From Nocardioides sp. 1609 (GTDB lineage: Bacteria; Actinomycetota; Actinomycetes; Propionibacteriales; Nocardioidaceae): 64,000 nt of DNA. Positions within the stretch are counted from its first letter, which is position 1; each line of letters starts with the position of its first letter. Under the pieces are notes generated by a model. The model had not been told where the DNA came from. It ran no database searches and was given only the letters and a program-made list of their open reading frames with translations. The stretch is from positions 434,001 to 498,000 of the forward strand of contig NZ_SPUJ01000004.1 in the NCBI RefSeq assembly GCF_004522105.1, in the 5' to 3' direction. Below are positions 43,152 through 51,091 of this stretch, one piece after another. The position numbers and the translations under genes are program-made.

Positions 43152-43997
43152 GTGGAGTTCACCTCGAGCCAGGGGGAGCAGCGGTACGCCGCCCTGGTGC
43201 GCGTCGCCGCTGAGACCGTCGTCGGGCTCGACTTCGACGGCGTCCTGGCGCCGATTGTCGACGACCCCACCGAGGCGCACATCCACCCCGACGCCGGCGA
43301 GGTCCTGGTCGGCCTCGGCGCACAGGTGCTCGCGGTCGCCGTCATCACCGGCCGCCCGGCGCGCCAGGCCCTCGACCTCGGCGGGCTGGAGGCGGTCGGC
43401 AACGCGATGGGCGACACCGGCAAGGACCTGTACCTCTTCGGCCAGTACGGCAACGAGCGGTGGAGCTCGACCAACCGGCGGGTGATCGGCCCGCGACCGC
43501 CGCACGGCCTGGCCAGCTTCGAGGGCGAGCTGCCGCGCGCGCTGCGGCGGGTCGACGCCGGCGGGGCCTACGTCGAGGACAAGGGCCTCGCGGTCGCCGT
43601 CCACACCCGTCGGCTGCCGGACGCCGAGGCGGCCTTCGCGCGGTTGCTGCCCGAGCTCGAGGCGCTCGCCGCCCGTCACGACCTGGTCGTCGAGCCCGGA
43701 CGCAGCGTGATCGAGGTCCGTTCGCCGGGCTCGCACAAGGGGACCGCCGTCCGCACCCTGGTCGAGGAGCTCGGGGCCGGCGGGTTCTTCTTCGCCGGCG
43801 ACGACCTCGGCGACCTCGAGGCCTTCGAGGCCGTGCGTCAGCTCGGCGACGACGGCATGCCGACCCTGCTGGTCGCGTCGTCCTCCGACGAGGAGAACGC
43901 CCTCGTCGGGCTCGCGGACGTCGTCGTCCCCGGTCCCGCCGGGGTGCTGGAGCTGCTGCGCCAGCTCACCGAGGACGCGGCCGCCCTGAGGGCCTGA
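43152..43997 (+). CDS. otsB: Trehalose-6-phosphate phosphatase
   Basis: 281 residues from GTG 43152; an in-frame GTG 18 nt earlier cannot be excluded. HAD fold: nucleophile motif VVGLDFDGVLAPIVDD, motif II VAVITGRPARQA, the cap region with YGNERWSS and VEDKGLAVAVHTR, motif III EVRSPGSHKGTAVRTL and motif IV FFAGDDLGDLEAF. It releases trehalose from trehalose-6-phosphate made by OtsA (37558-39003). A small CGCAGG/CCTGCG hairpin at 44044-44058 may terminate it. Confidence 0.92.
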   Translation: MEFTSSQGEQRYAALVRVAAETVVGLDFDGVLAPIVDDPTEAHIHPDAGEVLVGLGAQVLAVAVITGRPARQALDLGGLEAVGNAMGDTGKDLYLFGQYGNERWSSTNRRVIGPRPPHGLASFEGELPRALRRVDAGGAYVEDKGLAVAVHTRRLPDAEAAFARLLPELEALAARHDLVVEPGRSVIEVRSPGSHKGTAVRTLVEELGAGGFFFAGDDLGDLEAFEAVRQLGDDGMPTLLVASSSDEENALVGLADVVVPGPAGVLELLRQLTEDAAALRA

Positions 43998-44128
43998 TCC
44001 GCCGAGGCCGCTCCGAGGTCTCGACGCGTCGGTCCGCGCCGCCCGCAGGCTCCCTGCGTGCCGCCCTGCTCGACCGCCGCCGATCCCACATCTCGGGACT
44101 CGGTGACGCATCGTGAGACGGCACGTCG

Positions 44129-44134
44129 TACAGT
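44129..44134 (+). promoter_or_regulatory. -10 element of the thrC riboswitch transcript
   Basis: TACAGT placed so that transcription would begin near 44141, exactly at the 5' edge of the riboswitch. Confidence 0.6.
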
Positions 44135-44140
44135 CGGAGA

Positions 44141-44284
44141 CAGCTCATCACGAGGGACTGAGGGAACGGCCCAGCGAAGTCCCGGCAACCGCCACGAACC
44201 TCCGCCTCCGGACAGACCCGGAACGGATCGTGGAAACGGTGCCAAATCCGCCCGGACGCGAGATCCGCCCCGGGGAAGATGAGA
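44141..44284 (+). ncRNA. S-adenosylmethionine riboswitch (SAM-I/SAM-IV superfamily) upstream of thrC
   Basis: The conserved core is easily seen: GAGGGAACGGCCC-type and GTCCCGGCAACCGCC segments (44161-44193) and GGTGCCAAATCCG (44239-44250), as in S-box RNAs. P1 is formed by CTCATC (44144-44149) and GATGAG (44278-44283). The AAGGAGG ribosome binding site begins directly after P1 (44284), so SAM binding, which stabilises P1, could control translation of thrC. Whether it is SAM-I or SAM-IV needs covariance analysis. Confidence 0.85.
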
Positions 44285-44296
44285 AGGAGGACCTTC

Positions 44297-45601
44297 ATGA
44301 GCGCTCCCACGATCGACCAGCCCGCCGCCACCCCCACAGCGACGGCCACGGGACCCGGCCCCGTCCGCGAGGGTGCCTTCGGGAACGCCCGCAGCCTCGT
44401 GTGCCGCGAGTGTCGCCACGAGGTCGAGCTCGGCCCGCACTACGCGTGCCCCGAGTGCTTCGGCCCCCTCGAGATCGCCTACGACTTCCCCGCGGTGACC
44501 CGCGAGGAGATCGCGGCCGGGCCCCGCAACATCTGGCGCTACAAGGCGCTGCTGCCGGTGCCGACCGACATCGAGCAGAGCCCGAACACCGAGCCCGGCT
44601 TCACCCGGCTGCTCAAGGCCACCAACCTCGGCGCCGAGCTCGGCATCGACAACCTGTGGGTCAAGGACGACTCGACCAACCCCACCAACTCCTTCAAGGA
44701 CCGCGTCGTCGCCTGCGCGCTGAGCGCGGCCCGCGAGCTGGGCGCGACGACGTTCGCCTGCCCGAGCACCGGCAACCTCGCGAACGCCGTCGCCGCGGCC
44801 GGCGCCCGGGCCGGCATCCGCACGGTGGTGTTCATCCCGAGCAACCTCGAGCAGCCCAAGCAGGTGAACTCGGCGATTTTCACCGACCAGCTGGTCGCCG
44901 TGAACGGCAACTACGACGACGTCAACAAGCTCGCCTCGGAGATCGCCGGCGAGGAGGAGGGCTGGGCGTTCGTCAACGTCAACGTGCGCCCCTTCTACGC
45001 CGAGGGGTCCAAGACCCTGGGCTACGAGATCGCCGAGCAGCTCGGTTGGCGGCTGCCCGACCAGATCGTCATCCCGGTCGCGTCCGGCTCGCAGCTGACG
45101 AAGGTGCACAAGGCCTTCCAGGAGCTGATCGCGCTCGGCCTCGTCGACGACAAGCCGTACCGCGTCTTCGGGGCCCAGGCCACCGGCTGCTCGCCGGTCT
45201 CGATCGCCTACAAGGCCGAGACCGACGCCATCCGGCCGGTGAAGCCCGACACCATCGCCAAGAGCCTGGCGATCGGCAACCCGGCCGACGGCGTGTACGT
45301 CCTCGACATCTGCCGGGAGTCCGGCGGCGCGGTCGAGGACGTCTCCGACGACGAGGTCCGCGCCGGCATCGTCCTGCTCGCGCGCACCGAGGGGATCTTC
45401 ACCGAGACCGCCGGCGGCACCACCGTCGCGGTGACCCGCAAGCTCGTGGAGACCGGCCAGCTCGACCCGACGCTCGAGACCGTGGTGATCAACACCGGCC
45501 ACGGGCTGAAGACCCTCGACGCCGTCTCCGGGATCGTCTCCGCGGCCGCCACCATCGAGCCGTCCTACGATGCCTTCCGGGCCACCGGCCTCGGCGCCTG
45601 A
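44297..45601 (+). CDS. thrC: Threonine synthase
   Basis: 434 residues from ATG 44297 with a strong AAGGAGG at 44284-44290. A zinc-ribbon-like N-terminus (CRECRHEVELGPHYACPECFG) precedes a fold type II PLP enzyme: DDSTNPTNSFKDRVVACALS carries the PLP lysine, FACPSTGNLANAVAAAGARAG binds phosphate, and PVASGSQL follows. It converts O-phosphohomoserine to threonine. It is preceded by a SAM riboswitch and followed 42 bp later by a MoaD/ThiS-like gene, probably in the same operon. Confidence 0.95.
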   Translation: MSAPTIDQPAATPTATATGPGPVREGAFGNARSLVCRECRHEVELGPHYACPECFGPLEIAYDFPAVTREEIAAGPRNIWRYKALLPVPTDIEQSPNTEPGFTRLLKATNLGAELGIDNLWVKDDSTNPTNSFKDRVVACALSAARELGATTFACPSTGNLANAVAAAGARAGIRTVVFIPSNLEQPKQVNSAIFTDQLVAVNGNYDDVNKLASEIAGEEEGWAFVNVNVRPFYAEGSKTLGYEIAEQLGWRLPDQIVIPVASGSQLTKVHKAFQELIALGLVDDKPYRVFGAQATGCSPVSIAYKAETDAIRPVKPDTIAKSLAIGNPADGVYVLDICRESGGAVEDVSDDEVRAGIVLLARTEGIFTETAGGTTVAVTRKLVETGQLDPTLETVVINTGHGLKTLDAVSGIVSAAATIEPSYDAFRATGLGA

Positions 45602-45643
45602 GCCCGCCCCCCAGCTCCTGAGAACCGAGAAGGAAGAACCAGC

Positions 45644-45919
45644 GTGAGCGTCTCCGTCCGCGTCCCGACCATCCTGCGCACCTACACCGCCGGCGCGTCC
45701 GAGGTGAGCGCCACCGGCGCCACCCTGGCCGAGGTGCTCGGCGACCTCGACGCCACCTACCCCGGCATCCGGGCCAGGATCCTCGACGACGACGGCAAGC
45801 TGCGCCGCTTCGTCAACGTCTACGTGGGCAACGACGACGTCCGGTTCCTCGAGAACCTCGACACGGCCACGCCCGACGGCGTGCAGGTCTCGGTCATCCC
45901 GGCCGTCGCCGGGGGCTGA
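45644..45919 (+). CDS. MoaD/ThiS/CysO-like sulfur carrier protein
   Basis: 91 residues with the ubiquitin-like fold of MoaD/ThiS (SVRVPTILRTYTAGASEV, TLAEVLGDLDATYPGI, FVNVYVGNDDVRF) and a C-terminal GG that can be adenylated and thiocarboxylated. The closest functional analogue is mycobacterial CysO, which supplies sulfur for cysteine synthesis, but the matching CysM and Mec genes are not in this window. GAAGGAAG is the ribosome binding site. Position after thrC suggests a link to sulfur amino acid metabolism. Confidence 0.9.
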   Translation: MSVSVRVPTILRTYTAGASEVSATGATLAEVLGDLDATYPGIRARILDDDGKLRRFVNVYVGNDDVRFLENLDTATPDGVQVSVIPAVAGG

Positions 45920-45970
45920 CTGTCCCCCGCCGAGCGTGGGTGGGCCGGTCTTGGTGGTGGCCCCACGCTT

Positions 45971-46029
45971 GCAATTGCAGCGATCTGCTCGGTCGGTGGC
46001 GCAGAAGCTGGCCAAATCGCGGCAATTGC
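45971..46029. repeat. AT-richer inverted repeat between moaD-like and sortase genes
   Basis: GCAATTGCAGCGAT (45971-45984) and ATCGCGGCAATTGC (46016-46029) are inverted copies with one mismatch, 31 nt apart. Each arm also contains the self-palindrome GCAATTGC. The base composition stands out from its surroundings. It lies between convergent genes and may be a terminator or a dispersed intergenic repeat. Confidence 0.65.
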
Positions 46030-46051
46030 ACGCGAGAGGCAGGCCCCCGGC

Positions 46052-46660
46052 TCAGGCCGGCTCGGCGATGATGACGACGTTGCTCTCGTAGGAGCTGCCG
46101 TTCCAGTCGGTGCAGGTGACCAGCACCAGCCGGGCCCCGCGGTCGTCGCGGCGGTCCTGGCCGAAGAGGCCCTGGGCGCCGGCGGCGACCTCCTCACGAC
46201 TGAGCACCTCGCGCCGCAGGACCCGGTAGTGCTGGACGCCGGCGCGGGTCCGGACGTCGATCCGACGGCCGCGCAGTCCCGAGGTGGTGCTCACCTCGTC
46301 GAGGGCGCCGCCACCGGTGTGGACGGTGTGGCCGGTGATGACGACCTGGCCGCGGGCGGCGCCCGGGCGGGCGCTGTCGTCCCACCACCCGACGGTGGTG
46401 GCGTCCGCGGGCGGGTCGAGGACGGCGTCCCCGGTCAGTCCGATCGGGACGACCGAGGCGTCGATGTCGAGCGAGGGCACCACCAGGCGCAGCGGCGCGG
46501 CGGCGGGGACGACCGGACGGTCCTCCGGCGACGACCCGGGGCCCGGACCGACCGCGCCCCACGCCACCAGGCCGACGCACAGCACGAGCAGCGTGGTGGT
46601 CGCCGCCGCGAGCATCCCGTCCAGCCGCGGCCCCGGGCCGCTGCTGCTAGCGGACGGCAC
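46052..46660 (-). CDS. Class F-like sortase
   Basis: 202 residues from GTG 46660, overlapping the upstream gene by 14 bp. One membrane helix (about 15-38; LLVLCVGLVAWG), then a sortase beta-barrel: LRLVVPSLDIDASVVPIG, the catalytic His in VVITGHTVHTGGGALD and the catalytic Cys in LVLVTCTDWN. At the position where class F enzymes often have an Arg (the YRxN motif) this protein reads YESN. Sortases anchor surface proteins to the cell wall. The neighbouring membrane-tailed secreted protein is the obvious candidate substrate. Confidence 0.82.
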   Translation of the reverse strand: MPSASSSGPGPRLDGMLAAATTTLLVLCVGLVAWGAVGPGPGSSPEDRPVVPAAAPLRLVVPSLDIDASVVPIGLTGDAVLDPPADATTVGWWDDSARPGAARGQVVITGHTVHTGGGALDEVSTTSGLRGRRIDVRTRAGVQHYRVLRREVLSREEVAAGAQGLFGQDRRDDRGARLVLVTCTDWNGSSYESNVVIIAEPA

Positions 46661-47930
46661 GGCGGTAGGACGCCAGGCCGGCGGCGCCCGCGAGCACCGC
46701 GAGCGCGGCGACGGCGGCACCGGCGCCCCGGTGGCCCGGTCCACCGTCGGCCGGCGCGGCGGTGGGACCACCGGCCAGGCCCGCCGGGATCGACGTCGGG
46801 ACCGTGGGCTCGGCCTCCGGCTCGGCGGACGGCGTCTGCTCCACCGGCGGGGCGACGACCCGGCCGCTCGGACCGCACGTCGAACGACCGACCTCGACGG
46901 CCAGCGGCTCGAAGCCGAGCTGGCGTGCGGCCGGCAGCACCTCGACGTCCAGGGCGGTCACCTCGATGCTGTCCCTGCCGGCCCGGACCTGCTTGTTCAG
47001 CGTGGCGTCGAGCAGGTTGTCCTCGAGCGGTGCGAGCTGCTCGGCGACGGCGGCGAGCACGTTCTCCTGGAGGGCCGACTCGAGCTCGTCGAGCAGGACG
47101 CCGGCCGGCGCGAGGACGCCGTCGAAGCCGGTCTCGAGCTGGGTGGTGAGCGCGGCGGTGAGGGTCGCCGCGACCTCGTCGAGGTTGGTCGCGAGCTTGG
47201 TGTTCGGCGCGGGGTCGGCGGGCAGCGACAGCAGCTCGACCCGCTCCCCGGCGACCGCGATCGCGACCTCGGCGCCGGCGAGCCGGGAGTCGCCGTCGGC
47301 GGAGGTGCTCGTGCCCCTGCACCAGCTCTGCACGGCGTCCAGGTCGAGGGTGAGGCCGAGGTCGCCGAGCGAGGTCAGCGCCGTCGCGAGCCCGTCCTGG
47401 GCGGCCGGCAGCGCGGCGTCCAGGAGCGGGGCGAGGGCGTCCTGCAGCTCGGTGTCGAGGCCCTGGAGGAGGTCGGAGCGCACGATGGTCAGGCCGCTGA
47501 GGTCGAGGGTGCCGGCGTCGATCGTCAGGGTCTCGCCGGGGGTGAGGCAGCTGCCGTCACCGACCGCCCCCACGCCGGCGCCCCGGCCGGCGAGCCCGGC
47601 GCACGCGGCGGACCGGCCGGCGCCGTCGACGACGGAGGTGGTCGCGTCCTGGGTCAGGACGCTCCCGGAGGCGAACGACTGACCGCCGAGCGCGGTGACC
47701 ACGGGGGTTCTGGTGCCGGTCGAGGACTCGCGGGTGCCGTCGTGGGTGACCGCGTAGGTCTCCGACCCGGCCGGGGTGCCGGCGAGGCTCACGGTGAGCG
47801 CCGTGGCCGAGGCCCGGGCGACCGGAGCGGCGGCGGCCCCGGGCGCCGCGGTGAGCAGGACCAGCCCGCCGGCGGCGGCGAGGACGCCGAGACGGACGAG
47901 GGTGCGGGGCGCGCGGTCTTCGAGGTGCAC
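46647..47930 (-). CDS. Secreted surface protein with C-terminal membrane anchor, probable sortase partner
   Basis: 427 residues. A signal peptide (about 1-35), an extracellular region (about 36-350) with several cysteines and long amphipathic helices (LLDAALPAAQDGLATAL, LETGFDGVLAPAGVLLDEL), a Pro/Thr/Ala-rich stretch, then a C-terminal hydrophobic helix and an Arg-rich tail ending SYRRAVR. This is the layout of a sortase substrate, but no LPxTG is visible; the linker reads SIPAGLAGGPTAAP. It directly precedes the sortase gene and overlaps it. Function unknown. Confidence 0.75.
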   Translation of the reverse strand: MHLEDRAPRTLVRLGVLAAAGGLVLLTAAPGAAAAPVARASATALTVSLAGTPAGSETYAVTHDGTRESSTGTRTPVVTALGGQSFASGSVLTQDATTSVVDGAGRSAACAGLAGRGAGVGAVGDGSCLTPGETLTIDAGTLDLSGLTIVRSDLLQGLDTELQDALAPLLDAALPAAQDGLATALTSLGDLGLTLDLDAVQSWCRGTSTSADGDSRLAGAEVAIAVAGERVELLSLPADPAPNTKLATNLDEVAATLTAALTTQLETGFDGVLAPAGVLLDELESALQENVLAAVAEQLAPLEDNLLDATLNKQVRAGRDSIEVTALDVEVLPAARQLGFEPLAVEVGRSTCGPSGRVVAPPVEQTPSAEPEAEPTVPTSIPAGLAGGPTAAPADGGPGHRGAGAAVAALAVLAGAAGLASYRRAVR

Positions 47931-47982
47931 GACCTCCCAACGACGTCCGCGGCCGCGCGTTACGCCCCGGTAACCGCGAGGG

Positions 47983-49212
47983 TCAGCCGTCGTCGAGCCG
48001 GTCGCGACGCCCGACGAGGTGGTCGCGCTCGGCGGCGTTCTCGCACGCTCCGATGGCCGCGTCGTAGGCCGTGCGCGCCTCGGCGCTGCGCCCCGCGCGG
48101 GTCAGCAGCTCGGCCCGGACCGCCGGGAGTCGGTGACCCGGCAGGTCGAGCCCGTCGAGCAGGGCCAGCGCCGGCCCCGGACCGTCGGCCTCGGCGACGG
48201 CGACCGCCCGGTTGAGCCGCACGACCGGGGAGCCGGTGAGGTCCTCGAGCTCGGCGTACCAGCGGGTGATGCGCGACCAGACGGTGTCGGACGCGGTGGG
48301 GGCGATGGCGTGCTCGGCGGCGATGAGGGCCTGCAGCAGGTACGGCGTCGACGTGGTCCCGGCGGCCAGCGGGGTCAGCAGGTCGAGCGCCTCGACGATC
48401 TCGGTGCGCCGCCACCGGCTGCGGTCCTGGTCGGGCAGCAGCACCAGTGCGCCGTCCGCCACCCGCGCGTCCCGCCGGGAGTGCTGCAGGAGCATGAGGG
48501 CGAGCAGGGCGTCGAGGTCGGGTCGGGCCGCGTCCGGGGCGACCTCGCGCAGCACCCGCACCAGCCGGAGCGCCTCGCCGGCCTCCTCGGAGCGCACGAC
48601 GTCGGCGCCCGACCCCGGCGCGTACCCGGCGGTGAACGCGAGGTAGGCGATGTCGGCGACGTCCGCGACCCGTCGCAGGAGCGCCTCGCCGGTGGGGACG
48701 GCGAACGACGCGCCCGCCAGCCGCTTGCGGGCCCGGGTCAGCCGGGCGGCCATCGTGGCGGTCGGCACCAGGAACAACCGGGCGACGTCGGCCGTCGGGA
48801 CCCCGAGCACCAGCCGCAGGGTGAGCGCGGCGGCGTGCTCCGCAGGCAGGGTCGGGTGGGCACAGAGCAGCACGAGGCGGAGTCGCTCGTCGACCACCCC
48901 CGCCTCGCCGGGCGCCGATCCGTCGGCCAGCACGCGCCTGGCCTCCTCGGTCAGGTCGGTCTCGACGGCCAGCAGGGGCAGGGACCGGTGCGCGACGGCC
49001 TCGGCCCGCAGCCGGTCGAGGACCCGCCGTCGGGCCGCGACGAGCAGCCAGGCCCGGGGGTTGGCCGGTTCGCCGTCCTCCGGCCAGCGCCGGGCCGCGG
49101 CCTCGAAGGCGTCGCCGAGCGCGTCCTCGGCCAGGTCGAGGCGCCGGAACTGCGCGACGAGCAGGGCGAGGAGGCGGCCCCACTCCTCGCGCAGCAGCCG
49201 CTCGAGGATCAC
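47983..49212 (-). CDS. ECF42-type RNA polymerase sigma factor with C-terminal extension
   Basis: 409 residues, about twice a normal ECF sigma factor. Sigma region 2 (LLALLVAQFRRLDLAEDALGDAFEAA), region 4 (TLRLVLGVPTADVARLFLVPTATMAARL), then a ~200-residue TPR-like C-terminal domain (YLAFTAGYAPGSG, LLQALIAAEHAIAP, SPVVRLNRAVAVAEADGP) typical of the ECF42 group. These have no anti-sigma; the C-terminal domain is needed for activity. It ends an operon with two DGPF/YCII proteins, the hallmark ECF42 context. Confidence 0.92.
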   Translation of the reverse strand: MILERLLREEWGRLLALLVAQFRRLDLAEDALGDAFEAAARRWPEDGEPANPRAWLLVAARRRVLDRLRAEAVAHRSLPLLAVETDLTEEARRVLADGSAPGEAGVVDERLRLVLLCAHPTLPAEHAAALTLRLVLGVPTADVARLFLVPTATMAARLTRARKRLAGASFAVPTGEALLRRVADVADIAYLAFTAGYAPGSGADVVRSEEAGEALRLVRVLREVAPDAARPDLDALLALMLLQHSRRDARVADGALVLLPDQDRSRWRRTEIVEALDLLTPLAAGTTSTPYLLQALIAAEHAIAPTASDTVWSRITRWYAELEDLTGSPVVRLNRAVAVAEADGPGPALALLDGLDLPGHRLPAVRAELLTRAGRSAEARTAYDAAIGACENAAERDHLVGRRDRLDDG

Positions 49213-49237
49213 GTCGGGTGGCAGGTCGGGCCTCCGG

Positions 49238-49723
49238 TCAGAAGTCGGGGACGTCGACGCACTCGCGCACCTCGACGGCGTACTCGCGGGGCAGCAGCGT
49301 CGCGAGCTCGACCGCGACCGAGAGGTCGGGGACGTCGATGAGGTAGAAGCCGCCGAGCTGCTCGACGGTCTCGGCGAACGGGCCGGCCGTCACCGGGCGA
49401 CCCGTGCCGGACGCGTCGCCGGACCCGGTGCCGGACCCGGTGCGCGACCCGGTGCCGGACTCGGTGCCGGACGCGGTGCCGGACGCGGTGCCGGACGCGG
49501 TGCCGGACTCGGTGCCGGACCCGGTGCGCGACCCGGCGGGCCGGACGGTGCGCGCGGTCTCCGGCCGGCTCAACGCCTCCCCGCCGACCACCGCGCCGCG
49601 CTCGCGGACGGCCCGGTCGAAGGCCTGGAAGTCGGCGATGACCCGGTCGCGGAGTGCGTCGTCGGCGTCGTCCCACGCGTCGAAGTGGCCGGCCTCGGCC
49701 ATGAGCAGCAGGAACCGGCTCAT
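49238..49723 (-). CDS. DGPF/YCII-related protein with an internal Gly/Ser/Thr repeat insertion
   Basis: 161 residues. The YCII/DGPF fold is split: residues 1-60 (MSRFLLLMAEAGHFDAW, DFQAFDRAVRERGAVVGGEALS) and 107-161 (TAGPFAETVEQLGGFYLID, VEVRECVDVPDF) flank about 45 residues of GSGTESGTASGTA-type repeats encoded by a 12-bp tandem repeat (49403-49535). The neighbouring paralogue has no such insertion. Function of DGPF proteins is unknown; they are the usual partners and targets of ECF42 sigma factors. Confidence 0.88.
   Translation of the reverse strand: MSRFLLLMAEAGHFDAWDDADDALRDRVIADFQAFDRAVRERGAVVGGEALSRPETARTVRPAGSRTGSGTESGTASGTASGTASGTESGTGSRTGSGTGSGDASGTGRPVTAGPFAETVEQLGGFYLIDVPDLSVAVELATLLPREYAVEVRECVDVPDF
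49403..49535 (-). repeat. Degenerate 12-bp tandem repeat inside a DGPF gene
   Basis: About eleven imperfect copies of a 12-bp GC-rich unit. Because 12 is a multiple of 3, copy-number change would lengthen or shorten the protein loop without frameshift. Confidence 0.85.
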
Positions 49724-49784
49724 CGGGCAGCCCTGCGGTGGTGCGCGGTCGAGGAGCCGGGCCGGGGCGCGGCGCGGTGGCTGC

Positions 49785-50150
49785 TCATGCCTCGGGTCCC
49801 GGCTGGCAGGCGCGGACCTCGACGGCGCCGTCGCCGTCCTCGGCGAGCATCGCGGCCACCTGGACCAGGTCGTCGAGGTCGTCGGACTCGACGAGGTAGA
49901 AGCCCGAGAGCTGCTCGACGGTCTCGGCGTACGGCCCCTCGGTGACGACGACCTCGCCCCCGACGCGACGCACCTGCCGCGTCCCGCGGGAGTGGGTGAG
50001 CTCGGCGCCGCCGGTGATCCGGTGACCGCGGGCCTCGAGGGCGGCCGAGAAGGCGTGGTGCTTCGCGAACACGGCGGCCTGCTCGTCGGAGGAGAGGGCC
50101 TCCCAGGCGTTCTCGTCGCCGGGCAGCAGGATGGCGTAGGTCGTCGTCAT
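49785..50150 (-). CDS. DGPF/YCII-related protein
   Basis: 121 residues from ATG 50150, standard size for the family. Motifs: YAILLPGDENAWEALSSDEQ, FSAALEARGHRITGGAELTH, the family hallmark VVTEGPYAETVEQLSGFYLVE, and VEVRACQPG near the end. It is the first gene of the ECF42 operon and lies directly downstream of a promoter matching the ECF42 consensus (50192-50218). Confidence 0.92.
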   Translation of the reverse strand: MTTTYAILLPGDENAWEALSSDEQAAVFAKHHAFSAALEARGHRITGGAELTHSRGTRQVRRVGGEVVVTEGPYAETVEQLSGFYLVESDDLDDLVQVAAMLAEDGDGAVEVRACQPGPEA

Positions 50151-50191
50151 GGCGTCCTCTTTCTGGGTCGGTGTGAGTCTTTCACCGAGAT

Positions 50192-50218
50192 GACGTGCGG
50201 GCACCCCCGGAATCGACA
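50192..50218 (-). promoter_or_regulatory. ECF42-type promoter of the DGPF operon
   Basis: On the minus strand TGTCGA (50218-50213), a 17-nt spacer, then CGTC (50195-50192). This matches the reported ECF42 signature (TGTCGA at -35, CG[A/T]C at -10). It lies 41 bp before the first DGPF start, so the operon is probably autoregulated by its own sigma factor. Confidence 0.75.
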
Positions 50219-50253
50219 CCGTCCGTTCAGGGGCCTGTGGGCGAGATGGGGGC

Positions 50254-51078
50254 ATGGCATCCCGACCCCTGACCCTCCTGGCCGCCACGGCCGCCGCCGG
50301 CGTCCTCGGCGGTGCGTACGGCGCCCGCGGGCTGCTCGCCCGTCAGGCGGCGACCGCCCGCCGGCTGATCGGCAAGCCGCTGGGGGAGAGCCCGCCCGAC
50401 GCGGACCGGGTCTGGCGCTCGTCGTACGGCGACCCGCTCGACCTGCTCCTCGTCGGCGACTCGATCGCGGCCGGCCTCGGGGCCGAGCGCCGCAAGGACA
50501 CCCTCGGCGGTCGGCTCTCGAAGGGGCTGGCCAAGCGGACCCAGCGCGCGGTGCGGCTGCGCACGGTCGCCGTGGTCGGCTCGGAGAGCTCGATGCTCGC
50601 CGGACAGCTCGCCGCGCTCCCGGTCGGCTACCGCCCCGACGTCGCCGTCATCGTCGTCGGCGGCAACGACGTCACCCACCGGGTGCCCGTCGCGGAGTCG
50701 GTGCGCCACCTGGAGGACGCCGTCCGCGAGCTCCGCGAGCGCGGCGCCGAGGTCGTCGTCGGCACCTGCCCGGACCTCGGCGCGCTGCGACCGGTGCCGC
50801 AGCCACTGCGCGCACTCGGCTCGCGCGCCTCGCGCCAGCTCGCGACCGCGCAGGCCGCGGCCGCCGTCCGCACGGGGGCGCACGCGGTGTCGCTGGCGAG
50901 GGTCGTGGGGCCGTTCTTCATCACCAACCCCGACGAGATGTTCAGCCTCGACCGGTTCCACCCGAGCGCACTCGGCTACCGGCGGACCGCGGCCGCGCTG
51001 CTGCCGTCGGTGCTGACCGCGCTCGGCCTGCACGACCGGGTGCCGTTCGGGCACCACGCGCCGCACGTGCCCGGGTGA
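50254..51078 (+). CDS. SGNH/GDSL-type hydrolase
   Basis: 274 residues with an N-terminal hydrophobic segment (LTLLAATAAAGVLGGAYGA) that is either a signal anchor or signal peptide. The SGNH blocks are clear: block I LLLVGDSIAAGLGAE with the Ser, block III VVGGNDVTHR with the Asn, and block V SLDRFHPSALGYRR with Asp and His. Likely a carbohydrate or lipid esterase on the outer face of the membrane. Divergent from the ECF42 operon; the next gene follows after 13 bp. Confidence 0.88.
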   Translation: MASRPLTLLAATAAAGVLGGAYGARGLLARQAATARRLIGKPLGESPPDADRVWRSSYGDPLDLLLVGDSIAAGLGAERRKDTLGGRLSKGLAKRTQRAVRLRTVAVVGSESSMLAGQLAALPVGYRPDVAVIVVGGNDVTHRVPVAESVRHLEDAVRELRERGAEVVVGTCPDLGALRPVPQPLRALGSRASRQLATAQAAAAVRTGAHAVSLARVVGPFFITNPDEMFSLDRFHPSALGYRRTAAALLPSVLTALGLHDRVPFGHHAPHVPG

Positions 51079-51091
51079 GAGGCTGGCCGGC

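Noticed and set aside
43838..46015. 725-codon frame antisense to thrC and its riboswitch
   Set aside because: Shadow of thrC; codon composition and lack of domains argue against it.
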